A DNA stretch of 7,056 nucleotides, taken from the NCBI GenBank assembly GCA_019120235.1, contig DWVN01000013.1:1-7056 (forward strand). Direction: 5' to 3'. The position numbers and the translations under genes are program-made. Source of the DNA: Dwaynesavagella gallinarum (GTDB lineage Bacteria; Bacillota; Clostridia; Clostridiales; Clostridiaceae). This document shows, piece by piece, positions 1-6,561 of the stretch. Under the pieces are notes generated by a model. The model was not told where the DNA came from. It worked only from the letters and a program-made list of their open reading frames with translations, and did no database searches. Position 1 is the stretch's first letter. Each line of letters begins with the position of its first letter.

Positions 1-7
1 ATTCATG

Positions 8-71
8 AAGGAGTTCTTCTTTCTGTATGTGTTTTTTTGTTTAAACCAATCATACGAGAAAGGAACTCCTT
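8..71 (+). repeat. Long imperfect inverted repeat (hairpin), terminator-like on the + strand
   Basis: Bases 8-16 (AAGGAGTTC) pair with 63-71 (GAACTCCTT), 19-24 (CTTTCT) with 57-62 (AGAAAG), and 25-29 (GTATG) with 51-55 (CATAC). This gives 20 base pairs with a TT bulge at 17-18, a G bulge at 56 and a 21-base T-rich loop. On the + strand the stem runs into TTTTT (71-75), as an intrinsic terminator for rightward transcription would. On the minus strand, the direction of all genes here, no T-run follows. It could be the terminator of a convergent gene left of the window, one arm of a bidirectional terminator, or the paired ends of a small non-coding mobile element or IS remnant. The structure is plain; its role is inferred. 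Confidence 0.6.
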
Positions 72-96
72 TTTCTAATATTTTAAGAAATTAATT

Positions 97-116
97 TAAG
101 GAATCATACATCCTTA
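97..116 (-). terminator. Weak hairpin after the sulfotransferase gene, possible terminator
   Basis: TAAGGA (97-102) and TCCTTA (111-116) form a 6-bp stem with an 8-base loop, 19 bases beyond the sulfotransferase stop codon. Read on the minus strand it is followed by an A/T-rich stretch (AATTAATTT) rather than a clean T-run. It is therefore at best a weak terminator for the leftward transcript. It may be chance in such AT-rich DNA. Confidence 0.3.
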
Positions 117-135
117 CACAAACTATTTTACAGTC

Positions 136-1143
136 TCAATTTCTAAAATCATATAAATATTCCTTTAATTCTTTTTCAATATACTTAATTTCATTTAAAT
201 CACATTTGTATCGTAACCATGTTTGAGTATTTTTTATAGATTCCTGTGGATTAAAAACTTGTTTATATTTTGTATGATCTTCCTTTTTAAGATTTAACCA
301 ATCTTCTACTTGAGAAACCAATTCATCATATTTAAATATTAAATCTTCAAATTGAATATACTTTACATTTGTATTTTCAGATAATTCCTTATTTCTATTA
401 AATCTAGTATATTTAAACCATTTACAAAATGTAACTGGATCTGTTGGAATAATTCCATCTTTCCAGACATATTTTTCTAATACAAATATGTCTCTCGGAT
501 CACGATCAACTAAAAAAATTTTTATATCATCAAAGTATCTATTGAATCTCTTTATATTTGTGGAAGGAAATAGTTGGTCAACCATAAGAATTTTATTTTT
601 AGGGTTTATAGAAGAAAAAAGACTTTCAATATACCCTTTTGTATCCCTTAAAAATTCCTCTTCCGTAGGATGACTACAATATGTTATTTCTTTCTTCATG
701 CTATTTAAGACACGTTCAGGTTTATTTCTCCATATTGTAGTTCTCAATATTTTATTTGGAAATCTTTTAGTAAAATAAAACAATTTTCCTTTGTCCAAGA
801 TATCATACATCCACCAACCTTGATATTTAAACAATATTAACTTATTTAAATAATCGTACGAAGTTCTTTTCCAATTTCCCTTAAAAAACTTTTCATATCT
901 TTGTGTATAAAAAGTGCCAGCATAAAAATCTACTAACTTTTTATATTGTTTTAATGCCCATCCAGAATTATGTCTATTAAAATTTTCTACTAAGTAATAT
1001 TCTAAATCAGAAATACCATGAGGGTCTTGTAGAAATCTAAATTCCTCATCCGTAAGTGATAATACTGGTGAGTATTCTGAAATCAGGTCAGTAATAGCGC
1101 TAGAGCCACTTCCATAGTAACTTGCACAAGTTATAAATCTCAT
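136..1143 (-). CDS. Sulfotransferase-like protein (PAPS-dependent type)
   Basis: The 335-residue soluble protein has the layout of a sulfotransferase, which moves sulfate from PAPS to a hydroxyl or amino group, here probably on a sugar of the polysaccharide. Residues 8-16 (SYYGSGSSA) at the extreme N-terminus look like the 5'-phosphosulfate-binding loop. LVDRDPRDIFV (211-221) matches the 3'-phosphate-binding motif at the end of a beta strand. FNPQESIKNTQTWLRY (297-312) resembles the C-terminal co-substrate-binding segment. There is no signal peptide or membrane segment, so it should act in the cytoplasm, before export. A Leu (222) stands where the classical 3'-phosphate motif often has Ser. 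The ATG start is backed by GAGGGG at 1152-1157, eight bases upstream. It is the last gene on this strand, 306 bases after the preceding gene, so it may have its own promoter. The acceptor is unknown. The family call is fairly safe; the role in polymer sulfation is inferred from context. Confidence 0.82.
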   Translation of the reverse strand: MRFITCASYYGSGSSAITDLISEYSPVLSLTDEEFRFLQDPHGISDLEYYLVENFNRHNSGWALKQYKKLVDFYAGTFYTQRYEKFFKGNWKRTSYDYLNKLILFKYQGWWMYDILDKGKLFYFTKRFPNKILRTTIWRNKPERVLNSMKKEITYCSHPTEEEFLRDTKGYIESLFSSINPKNKILMVDQLFPSTNIKRFNRYFDDIKIFLVDRDPRDIFVLEKYVWKDGIIPTDPVTFCKWFKYTRFNRNKELSENTNVKYIQFEDLIFKYDELVSQVEDWLNLKKEDHTKYKQVFNPQESIKNTQTWLRYKCDLNEIKYIEKELKEYLYDFRN

Positions 1144-1449
1144 CTTTATATCCCCTCGTATTATTAATAAAAACTTTATTGTCGGTCTAAGAATATCATT
1201 AAAATCTATATTATATAAATACCCTATAGATACACTTAACGCAGCTTTATAAAAGGCTTTTTTGGTCTTTTACGTAAAGCAAAACACTTTATATTACATA
1301 AATTTAGTTACTACATTTCCAAATTCCTTATTATATATCCTTATAAGCCAGTAAGCTTTACCAATCCACAAACCAACTCAATGCATTTATATTTGTTATT
1401 ATTTTCAAAAATTCCAAAACATAATAATTACGGACTTATCATTAATAAT
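1144..1449. other. 306-base non-coding gap between glycerophosphotransferase and sulfotransferase genes
   Basis: This stretch is very AT-rich and has no convincing reading frame on either strand. It holds the sulfotransferase ribosome-binding site (GAGGGG, 1152-1157), the candidate promoter (1210-1239), and a 10-base perfect palindrome TTTACGTAAA (1269-1278) upstream of that promoter. I found no clear stem followed by a T-run to terminate the upstream gene. No IS ends or tRNA were seen. It contrasts with the 17-45 base gaps in the preceding gene block, so it may mark a cassette boundary. Confidence 0.6.
1210..1239 (-). promoter_or_regulatory. Candidate promoter for the sulfotransferase gene
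   Basis: On the minus strand a perfect -10 hexamer, TATAAT (1210-1215), lies 18 bases downstream of a poor -35 candidate, TTAAGT (1234-1239, three of six consensus bases). It would give a leader of about 60 bases before the ATG at 1143. A second TATAAT (1330-1335) has no recognisable -35 box. Such hexamers are common by chance in AT-rich DNA. The long gap between genes is the main reason to expect a promoter here. Confidence 0.35.
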
Positions 1450-2691
1450 TTACAAATTGTCCTTATCTACTTCATTACAAATAATATCAGCTACTCTTTC
1501 AGAAGCATGTCCATCTTCAATTATGTCTACTTTGTTTTTAAACTTTTCAATTTGCTTTATATAAAAAGTATTATTAAATAGATTTATGTGTTTAATTAAT
1601 TCATCCTCACTATCACTAAAGCTAAAAGGTAGATCATTTTTAATATCAAATAACAAATGACGGTCTTCAGTTATAAATTCATCATAATCTTTTGCAAGTA
1701 AAAATACTTTTTTGTTAGCTAACATTGCATCGAACATACAGCTAGAATAATCTGTTATTAAAACATCTGATGCAACGATAAGTTCTTGCATATCTGGATA
1801 ATTACTTGCATTGATGATATTATTATCAAAATTATAAAAATTACTCTGCTTAGCTAGTTCCACAACATTGGGATGTAGCCTTATTAATACAACATATTCT
1901 TCTATAAATTGGTTAGCACACGCTGAAGCAATTAATGAAAAATCAAATTGATAAATTGATAAATCATTTCTCTTATCACGAAAAGTTGGAGCATATAAAA
2001 TGATTTTTTTCCCTCGAGGTATATTATAAAAATTATAAACCCCGTCAATAGTTTCTTTTGAAGGATTAATTAGGATATCATTTCTAGGAAAACCTGTCTT
2101 TTCAATTTTTCCCGAGTACCAAAACCATTTTGAATATAAATCCGTAGTCCACTTACTATCTGACAACATAACATCAGTCATGCTAGCATCTCTTTTTGCC
2201 GCAATTACATATGATCTAGGTAAACTTCTTTCTACTTGTTTTTCTGATGCCTTTAATCCAATACCACCATGCCATGTCTGCAAATAAAATTGGCTAGTTC
2301 TTTTATCAGGCTTTATTGAACTCTTTATATTATCAATCCAAACTTTTGCAGTCATCAACTCTCTATATGCCTTAAGACTGCCATATTTTACTTTTCTAAT
2401 TCCAGGAGGCATTGGTATTTTCATATCAGATACCTCCCATACAATATCTAGATCTAGTCTTTTCTTTAATAAAGCTTCAATAATATATTTAGGATTATCT
2501 CCAAAGCCTCTCCCCGCAAAATTATCTACTACAATTTTATTTGAGCTTACTTTAGCTTTACTAAAAATTATTCTATTTAGATAAAAAATCACTTTAAAAT
2601 AAAAGAAATAATAAATAGATTTAACTATTTTATAAAGAACACTTTTTTTTATATGTTTAATTATTAGATTTTTATTCATCTTCAATATCAT
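1450..2691 (-). CDS. CDP-glycerol glycerophosphotransferase family protein (TagF/TarL-like)
   Basis: This 413-residue protein matches the catalytic domain of the teichoic acid polymerase family, which transfers glycerol-phosphate or ribitol-phosphate from a CDP-alditol. Visible motifs in order are QTWHGG (138-143), TGFPRND (199-205), LYAPTFRDKR (232-241), RLHPN (271-275), SDVLITDYSS (308-317) and GHAS (394-397). His141 and His273 correspond to the conserved histidines of the family. The N-terminus (about 1-45) is basic and aromatic, suiting association with the inner membrane face. It lacks the long N-terminal extension of full-size TagF, so a decorating transferase in repeat-unit assembly is more likely than a wall teichoic acid polymerase. 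It starts 17 bases after the preceding stop without a good Shine-Dalgarno. An in-frame TAA at 2695-2697 limits the start to this ATG or the one at 2677-2679, and translational coupling is likely. Whether glycerol or ribitol is transferred cannot be told. Confidence 0.88.
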   Translation of the reverse strand: MILKMNKNLIIKHIKKSVLYKIVKSIYYFFYFKVIFYLNRIIFSKAKVSSNKIVVDNFAGRGFGDNPKYIIEALLKKRLDLDIVWEVSDMKIPMPPGIRKVKYGSLKAYRELMTAKVWIDNIKSSIKPDKRTSQFYLQTWHGGIGLKASEKQVERSLPRSYVIAAKRDASMTDVMLSDSKWTTDLYSKWFWYSGKIEKTGFPRNDILINPSKETIDGVYNFYNIPRGKKIILYAPTFRDKRNDLSIYQFDFSLIASACANQFIEEYVVLIRLHPNVVELAKQSNFYNFDNNIINASNYPDMQELIVASDVLITDYSSCMFDAMLANKKVFLLAKDYDEFITEDRHLLFDIKNDLPFSFSDSEDELIKHINLFNNTFYIKQIEKFKNKVDIIEDGHASERVADIICNEVDKDNL

Positions 2692-2708
2692 ATTTTAATT
2701 TATATATT

Positions 2709-3680
2709 TCAATTATAATTTTCTTGATAATTTTCAGATTTTTGTAATAGCCATCGATACAGTGTATCACTATTACTATTAAATTCAACATGATGATTTA
2801 ATTTATGCAATGAAGAAAAGCTATTAAGTTGATTGTATCTGTCTTGTGAAAACGATTCATTCAGTTCTCTTACCATCATATGTGGGGAAACATTATTGAA
2901 AACTGGTACTTTTTTCCATTCTTCTGGATATTTCTCACTTACCAAAGTAAAAAATAAATGCACCAAAAAATAATTCTCCAAGAAATCATGATTTTTCCAA
3001 TAATGCAACATTAATTCCTTTACTTCAGAAACAAAAATATTTTTTTGTTTTGCTGACATGAACCAACTTGATATTTTTATATCCTGATTATTCCCTAACA
3101 GACCATTTTGATAAACAAAAAAATCCTGTTTTTCAATAATAGAAACTATCCTAGAATTAGAACAATATACTGTAGAATCAATCCAAACCCCACCATATTT
3201 TGCTAACAAAAGTATTCTAATAATATCAGAAAATTGTGCATACGAAATTATACCAGATTTAAACTTGATCATTATATAATTGGGTATATCTACATATTTT
3301 TTAAGATTATCCAAAGTTATAACATTAATTTTGTAGCCTCTAAAATTTCTTCTAATAGAGTCAAAACACATCTTTACTAATGGTGGTGCTTCATTTAATC
3401 CTTGAAACCAGCACCACCATATTACTTTAGGTAAAGGCAATTCTTTACCAATTACATAATTTTTTTTAGGTGAATCTAAATACCATGCATACTCTTTCTC
3501 TATATATCTTCTTCCCAACTCAGCCTCTATTGCATCTTTAACATAAGAGGTAGTTCCCTTATGCATCAATTTTAATTTAATCCTATATTCTTTTTCTTTA
3601 AGTTTACTATGTAATAAAGATTTTAAATTTCCATTTTTGTGTGCTAGTCTTATTTTATTAATTTTACTATTAACATTCAT
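2709..3680 (-). CDS. Capsular polysaccharide synthesis glycosyltransferase (GT32-like)
   Basis: The 323-residue protein resembles the capsular polysaccharide synthesis family related to GT32 (DXD-sugar-binding) glycosyltransferases, which move a sugar from a nucleotide-sugar onto the growing lipid-linked repeat unit in the cytoplasm. Hallmarks are PKVIWWCWFQG (84-94) at the first beta strand, then APPLVKMCFDSIR (98-110), SDIIRILLLAKYGGVWIDST (151-170) and a compact C-terminal half. Asp168 in the GGVWIDST motif sits where the family has its metal or sugar-nucleotide binding acidic residues. Residues 1-60 are basic and probably helical, and no membrane segment is seen. The ATG at 3678-3680 has a strong ribosome-binding site, GAGAGGGA (3688-3695), seven bases upstream. 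It lies 21 bases after the flippase gene and 17 before the glycerophosphotransferase gene, so it belongs to one transcription unit. Donor, acceptor and linkage cannot be predicted. Confidence 0.87.
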   Translation of the reverse strand: MNVNSKINKIRLAHKNGNLKSLLHSKLKEKEYRIKLKLMHKGTTSYVKDAIEAELGRRYIEKEYAWYLDSPKKNYVIGKELPLPKVIWWCWFQGLNEAPPLVKMCFDSIRRNFRGYKINVITLDNLKKYVDIPNYIMIKFKSGIISYAQFSDIIRILLLAKYGGVWIDSTVYCSNSRIVSIIEKQDFFVYQNGLLGNNQDIKISSWFMSAKQKNIFVSEVKELMLHYWKNHDFLENYFLVHLFFTLVSEKYPEEWKKVPVFNNVSPHMMVRELNESFSQDRYNQLNSFSSLHKLNHHVEFNSNSDTLYRWLLQKSENYQENYN

Positions 3681-3701
3681 TGTTTAATCCCTCTCAATAA
3701 A

Positions 3702-5156
3702 TTATTTTATACGTGCATTAAAAAAAGATTTAATATATTCAAACAAATAAAAAAATGGCTCCAACCTAAATATGCAAGATGCTCCTATATATAGGACAAT
3801 TCCACAAACGATTTCCAATGTCAATTCAACTAAAGGATTTAAATTTAAAAATTGTATTGGCAATATACACAAACTCATTAATACAGATAGTGTCAAAGCT
3901 GGAAATATATCTCTAAATTGTTCTTTATAAGAGTAATTTATTAGCTTCTTATTTGGCTTCACGTTTATTAGCATTCCTACAATATTATAAATTGTCATTG
4001 AAATAGCAACGGCTAAAACATTGATTTTAATTGAAGCGATTAAAATTATAAGATACAGTGGCTTTTTTATTAATTCCAACTTTAATAAAATATCACTTCT
4101 ACCACTTGCCTTAATAACTTGCATATTAGCATTAGAAATTGATCCAAATGCTCCAGATATACACAAACACTGCATAAACGGTACTGATGGTAGCCATTTA
4201 TCTGTCAACAATATTTGTGTAACCGGCTTTGCAGCAACGGCTAATCCAAACATTAAAGGCATTATAATAAAAGTTGATGTTCTAATCGATCTTCTAATCA
4301 TAGACTTTAACTTATCATAATTGTCAGAGTGCTTGGATAATACAGGGAATAATACACTAGTGATTGTTCCATCAATATTATTTGCAATTAATTCAGGCAT
4401 TCTTGACCCACGATTATAATATGCTAAATCTGATGGCGAATAAAAGCGCCCAATAATTAAGTTTCTTAATTCATTAAAAAAAGTACCAAGAAAAGAAGCC
4501 CCGAATATCTTCCATCCATATCCTAATAATTCTTTAGCTGATTTAATAGAGAATTCTAATTTAGGCTTCCAAGGTATTTCTAAAAATAAAACTACAGTTT
4601 GAAAAACAGTTGACAAAATAGTCTGAAAAACTAATGCCCAAACCCCCAAATTCAACAAAGCTAATATAATACCAATTACACCAGATAAAATAGTTGCAAT
4701 AGTAGTTGACACAAAAATCTTCTTAAAAGCTAAATGCCTAGAAACATAAGCTTGTTGAATACTATTAAAGGATGATAACGGTAATTGAATAGCAAAAACC
4801 CTTATGATAGGAACAAGTTGATCAATTCTATAAAAAGACGCAATATATGGAGAACATATATATATTATTCCGTAAACAAAAAAAGAAAAAATAAAACTAC
4901 AGTGAAATATAGTTGAAAAATCCAATTGTGTTGCATTCTTTTTCTGAATAAGCGACGCCGAAAAACCACTAGTTACAAATACATTTGCAATAACAATAAA
5001 TACATTAACTAATGAAACTAATCCATAATCTTTAGGTGATAGAATACGAGCTAAGACTATAGAAACTACAAATGAAACAAGCTGGGCAGCTATCTGTTCA
5101 TTAAATTTCCAAAAAAAGCCTGAAAAGAAATTATCTCGCTCTGTTTTTGACCTCAT
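3702..5156 (-). CDS. wzx: Wzx-type polysaccharide flippase (MOP superfamily)
   Basis: This is a 484-residue, very hydrophobic protein of the polysaccharide transporter branch of the MOP exporters. It should flip undecaprenyl-pyrophosphate-linked repeat units from the inner to the outer face of the membrane. The N-terminus is typical: a short charged leader, then GFFWKFNEQIAAQLVSF (13-29) and LARILSPKDYG (35-45). Family-like segments follow at RNLIIGRFYSPSDLAYYNRG (231-250) and VLFPVLSKH (268-276). About a dozen or more membrane helices can be picked out by eye, in two halves around residues 200-230, and the length is usual for the family. The start at 5154-5156 is supported by GGGAGAA (5161-5167) just upstream. 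It follows the polymerase gene by 45 bases, and that pairing is classical for Wzx/Wzy loci. The sequence looks most like the WzxC/TuaB-like subgroup. The identity of the transported unit is unknown. Confidence 0.9.
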   Translation of the reverse strand: MRSKTERDNFFSGFFWKFNEQIAAQLVSFVVSIVLARILSPKDYGLVSLVNVFIVIANVFVTSGFSASLIQKKNATQLDFSTIFHCSFIFSFFVYGIIYICSPYIASFYRIDQLVPIIRVFAIQLPLSSFNSIQQAYVSRHLAFKKIFVSTTIATILSGVIGIILALLNLGVWALVFQTILSTVFQTVVLFLEIPWKPKLEFSIKSAKELLGYGWKIFGASFLGTFFNELRNLIIGRFYSPSDLAYYNRGSRMPELIANNIDGTITSVLFPVLSKHSDNYDKLKSMIRRSIRTSTFIIMPLMFGLAVAAKPVTQILLTDKWLPSVPFMQCLCISGAFGSISNANMQVIKASGRSDILLKLELIKKPLYLIILIASIKINVLAVAISMTIYNIVGMLINVKPNKKLINYSYKEQFRDIFPALTLSVLMSLCILPIQFLNLNPLVELTLEIVCGIVLYIGASCIFRLEPFFYLFEYIKSFFNARIK

Positions 5157-5201
5157 ACTATTCTCCCAAAAGTAATTTTCTATCGTATTTTTTATTTAAC
5201 T

Positions 5202-6323
5202 CTATAAATGCCATCCCCAAAATGTAGTATATGGCATAATATTATCTACATTATAATATCCTTTCAAATAAATAATTAGTCTTACTAACCCATATAAAAT
5301 AATAATCCCTTTTAATAAGATATACGTTAGTTTATTTTTTTTCATCATTTTAAAATAAAAGGAAATAATAAATGTAATAGGAATGAATAATACTTGCATA
5401 CGTCCTATAATAGTGACGGCATACTTTAAAATTCCTATCTCAAAGCCAGTGAAAGTATAGGCATTTCCCACTATATACATAACATCGCTCTGATGGTTTT
5501 CTTTAATATTATTATGTCCTATATAAATTAATATAAATATTGGTACATAATACAATACTTCCTCCATGCCAAGACTGCCAGAAGCTAAACTATATATACT
5601 ATATCGTCCACCATCAAATAATGTAAGTATATTTGCTCTAAAAACAAATGCAATCACTGCCAAAACGATCATTCCAGTAAAATAGAAATACTTACTAAAA
5701 ATTTTACCAAACTTAATAATCCATGGAATTAATAGAATTAAAGTTGTTAAATGAAACAGACTGGCCAATAATATCCATACAATAGACTTTATTGCTTTAT
5801 TTTCCAATTCATACGCAAAAGCTATTAGAGCTATACTTGCCGCCAAGTAAATTCTAATCAAGGAAAAACTTTGAAAATACCAAATACATGTATATAACCC
5901 CATTGTTATATTAATATCTAAAATTTTGTGATAATTCCATGCAAGCCAGCTAACAGGAAAAACCGTCATAATCGATACTATTAAAATGAAAACAGTATAA
6001 TTATGAAACATATTAAATACGACTACGCTTAATATTCTATATCCTAGCTCAACAGTTTTATCTGGAAATGTACTTAAACTGGCTGAATTCCAGAAATTAT
6101 ACTGGTATCCACCTACCATATCTCCCCCAATTCCAGCGCACCCTTTTACTACAATAAGAATTATCGACTCTAGTATCAAACCAAATGGAATTATATACTT
6201 TCTATTATTAAATTTTATTGCTTTTATTGCCGCACCGGATATAAAAAAAGATAGCAAACTTATAAAAATATAAAGCAAAAAAGTAGCATTATCCCAATAT
6301 ATTACCTGACGTGATATTATCAT
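5202..6323 (-). CDS. wzy: EpsG/Wzy-type polysaccharide polymerase
   Basis: The 373-residue protein is an integral membrane protein with roughly ten hydrophobic segments and the pattern of the EpsG family of repeat-unit polymerases. These join flipped repeat units on the outer face of the membrane. Family-like landmarks are GIGGDMVGGYQYNFW (64-78), VELGYRIL (91-98), SLIRIYLAASIALIAFAYE (154-172), FHLTTLILLIP (190-200) and a C-terminal GRMQVLFIPI (307-316) followed by a short PYTTFWGWH tail (364-372). Conserved charged and polar residues in such loops (Asp68, Glu92, Arg157, His191) are candidates for the active site. The ATG at 6321-6323 is preceded by AAAGGG (6332-6337) at good spacing. It is the first gene of the compact four-gene block after a 238-base gap. 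Wzy proteins diverge greatly, so the assignment rests on topology, motif pattern and the adjacent flippase. The linkage formed is unknown. Confidence 0.82.
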   Translation of the reverse strand: MIISRQVIYWDNATFLLYIFISLLSFFISGAAIKAIKFNNRKYIIPFGLILESIILIVVKGCAGIGGDMVGGYQYNFWNSASLSTFPDKTVELGYRILSVVVFNMFHNYTVFILIVSIMTVFPVSWLAWNYHKILDINITMGLYTCIWYFQSFSLIRIYLAASIALIAFAYELENKAIKSIVWILLASLFHLTTLILLIPWIIKFGKIFSKYFYFTGMIVLAVIAFVFRANILTLFDGGRYSIYSLASGSLGMEEVLYYVPIFILIYIGHNNIKENHQSDVMYIVGNAYTFTGFEIGILKYAVTIIGRMQVLFIPITFIISFYFKMMKKNKLTYILLKGIIILYGLVRLIIYLKGYYNVDNIMPYTTFWGWHL

Positions 6324-6405
6324 ACATATGACCCTTTAAAACTGATTATTATGCTTATTTCCAATCCTAATCTTCTTTATTAACAAAAATTTAAAAGCTT
6401 TTACA

Positions 6406-6411
6406 ATTATA
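6406..6411 (-). promoter_or_regulatory. Possible -10 box upstream of the polymerase gene
   Basis: A perfect TATAAT on the minus strand lies about 80 bases before the polymerase start. I see no matching -35 hexamer at 16-18 bases, so this is a weak candidate. The 238-base gap makes an internal promoter plausible, but the base composition makes chance hexamers likely. Confidence 0.2.
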
Positions 6412-6464
6412 AATCACTCTTTAAAGAAAAACTTCCATAGATAAAACCTGACTTCAATCAATTT

Positions 6465-6521
6465 TTAACCATTACTTGATATTTTTAACACTTCAATGTA
6501 TAGATCTGAGCAGATAAGCAT
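6465..6521 (-). other. 18-codon open frame in the gap, probably not a gene
   Basis: An ATG (6519-6521) opens an 18-residue frame reading MLICSDLYIEVLKISSNG before TAA. It lies between the glycosyltransferase and polymerase genes on the coding strand. Only a weak AGG precedes it, six bases upstream of the ATG. It matches nothing I recognise and is short enough to be chance. It could be a small remnant of a lost gene, but nothing supports that beyond position and strand. Confidence 0.12.
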
Positions 6522-6540
6522 ACTTGCCTAATTTAGGAGT

Positions 6541-6557
6541 TTCAGTTTGATACTGAA
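6541..6557 (-). repeat. Short hairpin just after the glycosyltransferase stop
   Basis: TTCAGT (6541-6546) and ACTGAA (6552-6557) form a 6-bp stem with a 5-base loop, starting four bases past the TGA stop of the upstream glycosyltransferase. No T-run follows on the minus strand, so it is unlikely to be an efficient terminator. It could protect the 3' end of a processed transcript or weakly attenuate readthrough into the polymerase block. Confidence 0.3.
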
Positions 6558-6561
6558 TATA

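Noticed and set aside
488..673. 61-codon open frame on the + strand
   Set aside because: It lies wholly inside the sulfotransferase gene on the opposite strand, has no ribosome-binding site I can see and resembles no family.
1236..1280. GCTTTA...TAAAGC inverted repeat as a terminator after the glycerophosphotransferase gene
   Set aside because: Only about six pairs enclose a long loop, there is no T-run after it on the minus strand, and it overlaps the promoter candidate region.
1381..1581. 66-codon open frame on the + strand
   Set aside because: It overlaps the 3' end of the glycerophosphotransferase gene, its hydrophobic composition follows from AT-rich DNA, and no ribosome-binding site precedes it.
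4021..4320. 99-codon open frame on the + strand
   Set aside because: It is antisense within the flippase gene, whose own frame has clear family motifs. The TTG-type start has no support.
6529..6539. CCTAATTTAGG near-palindrome downstream of the glycosyltransferase gene
   Set aside because: Five pairs around a single central base cannot fold as a hairpin, and it is too short and AT-rich to call an operator without a second copy.
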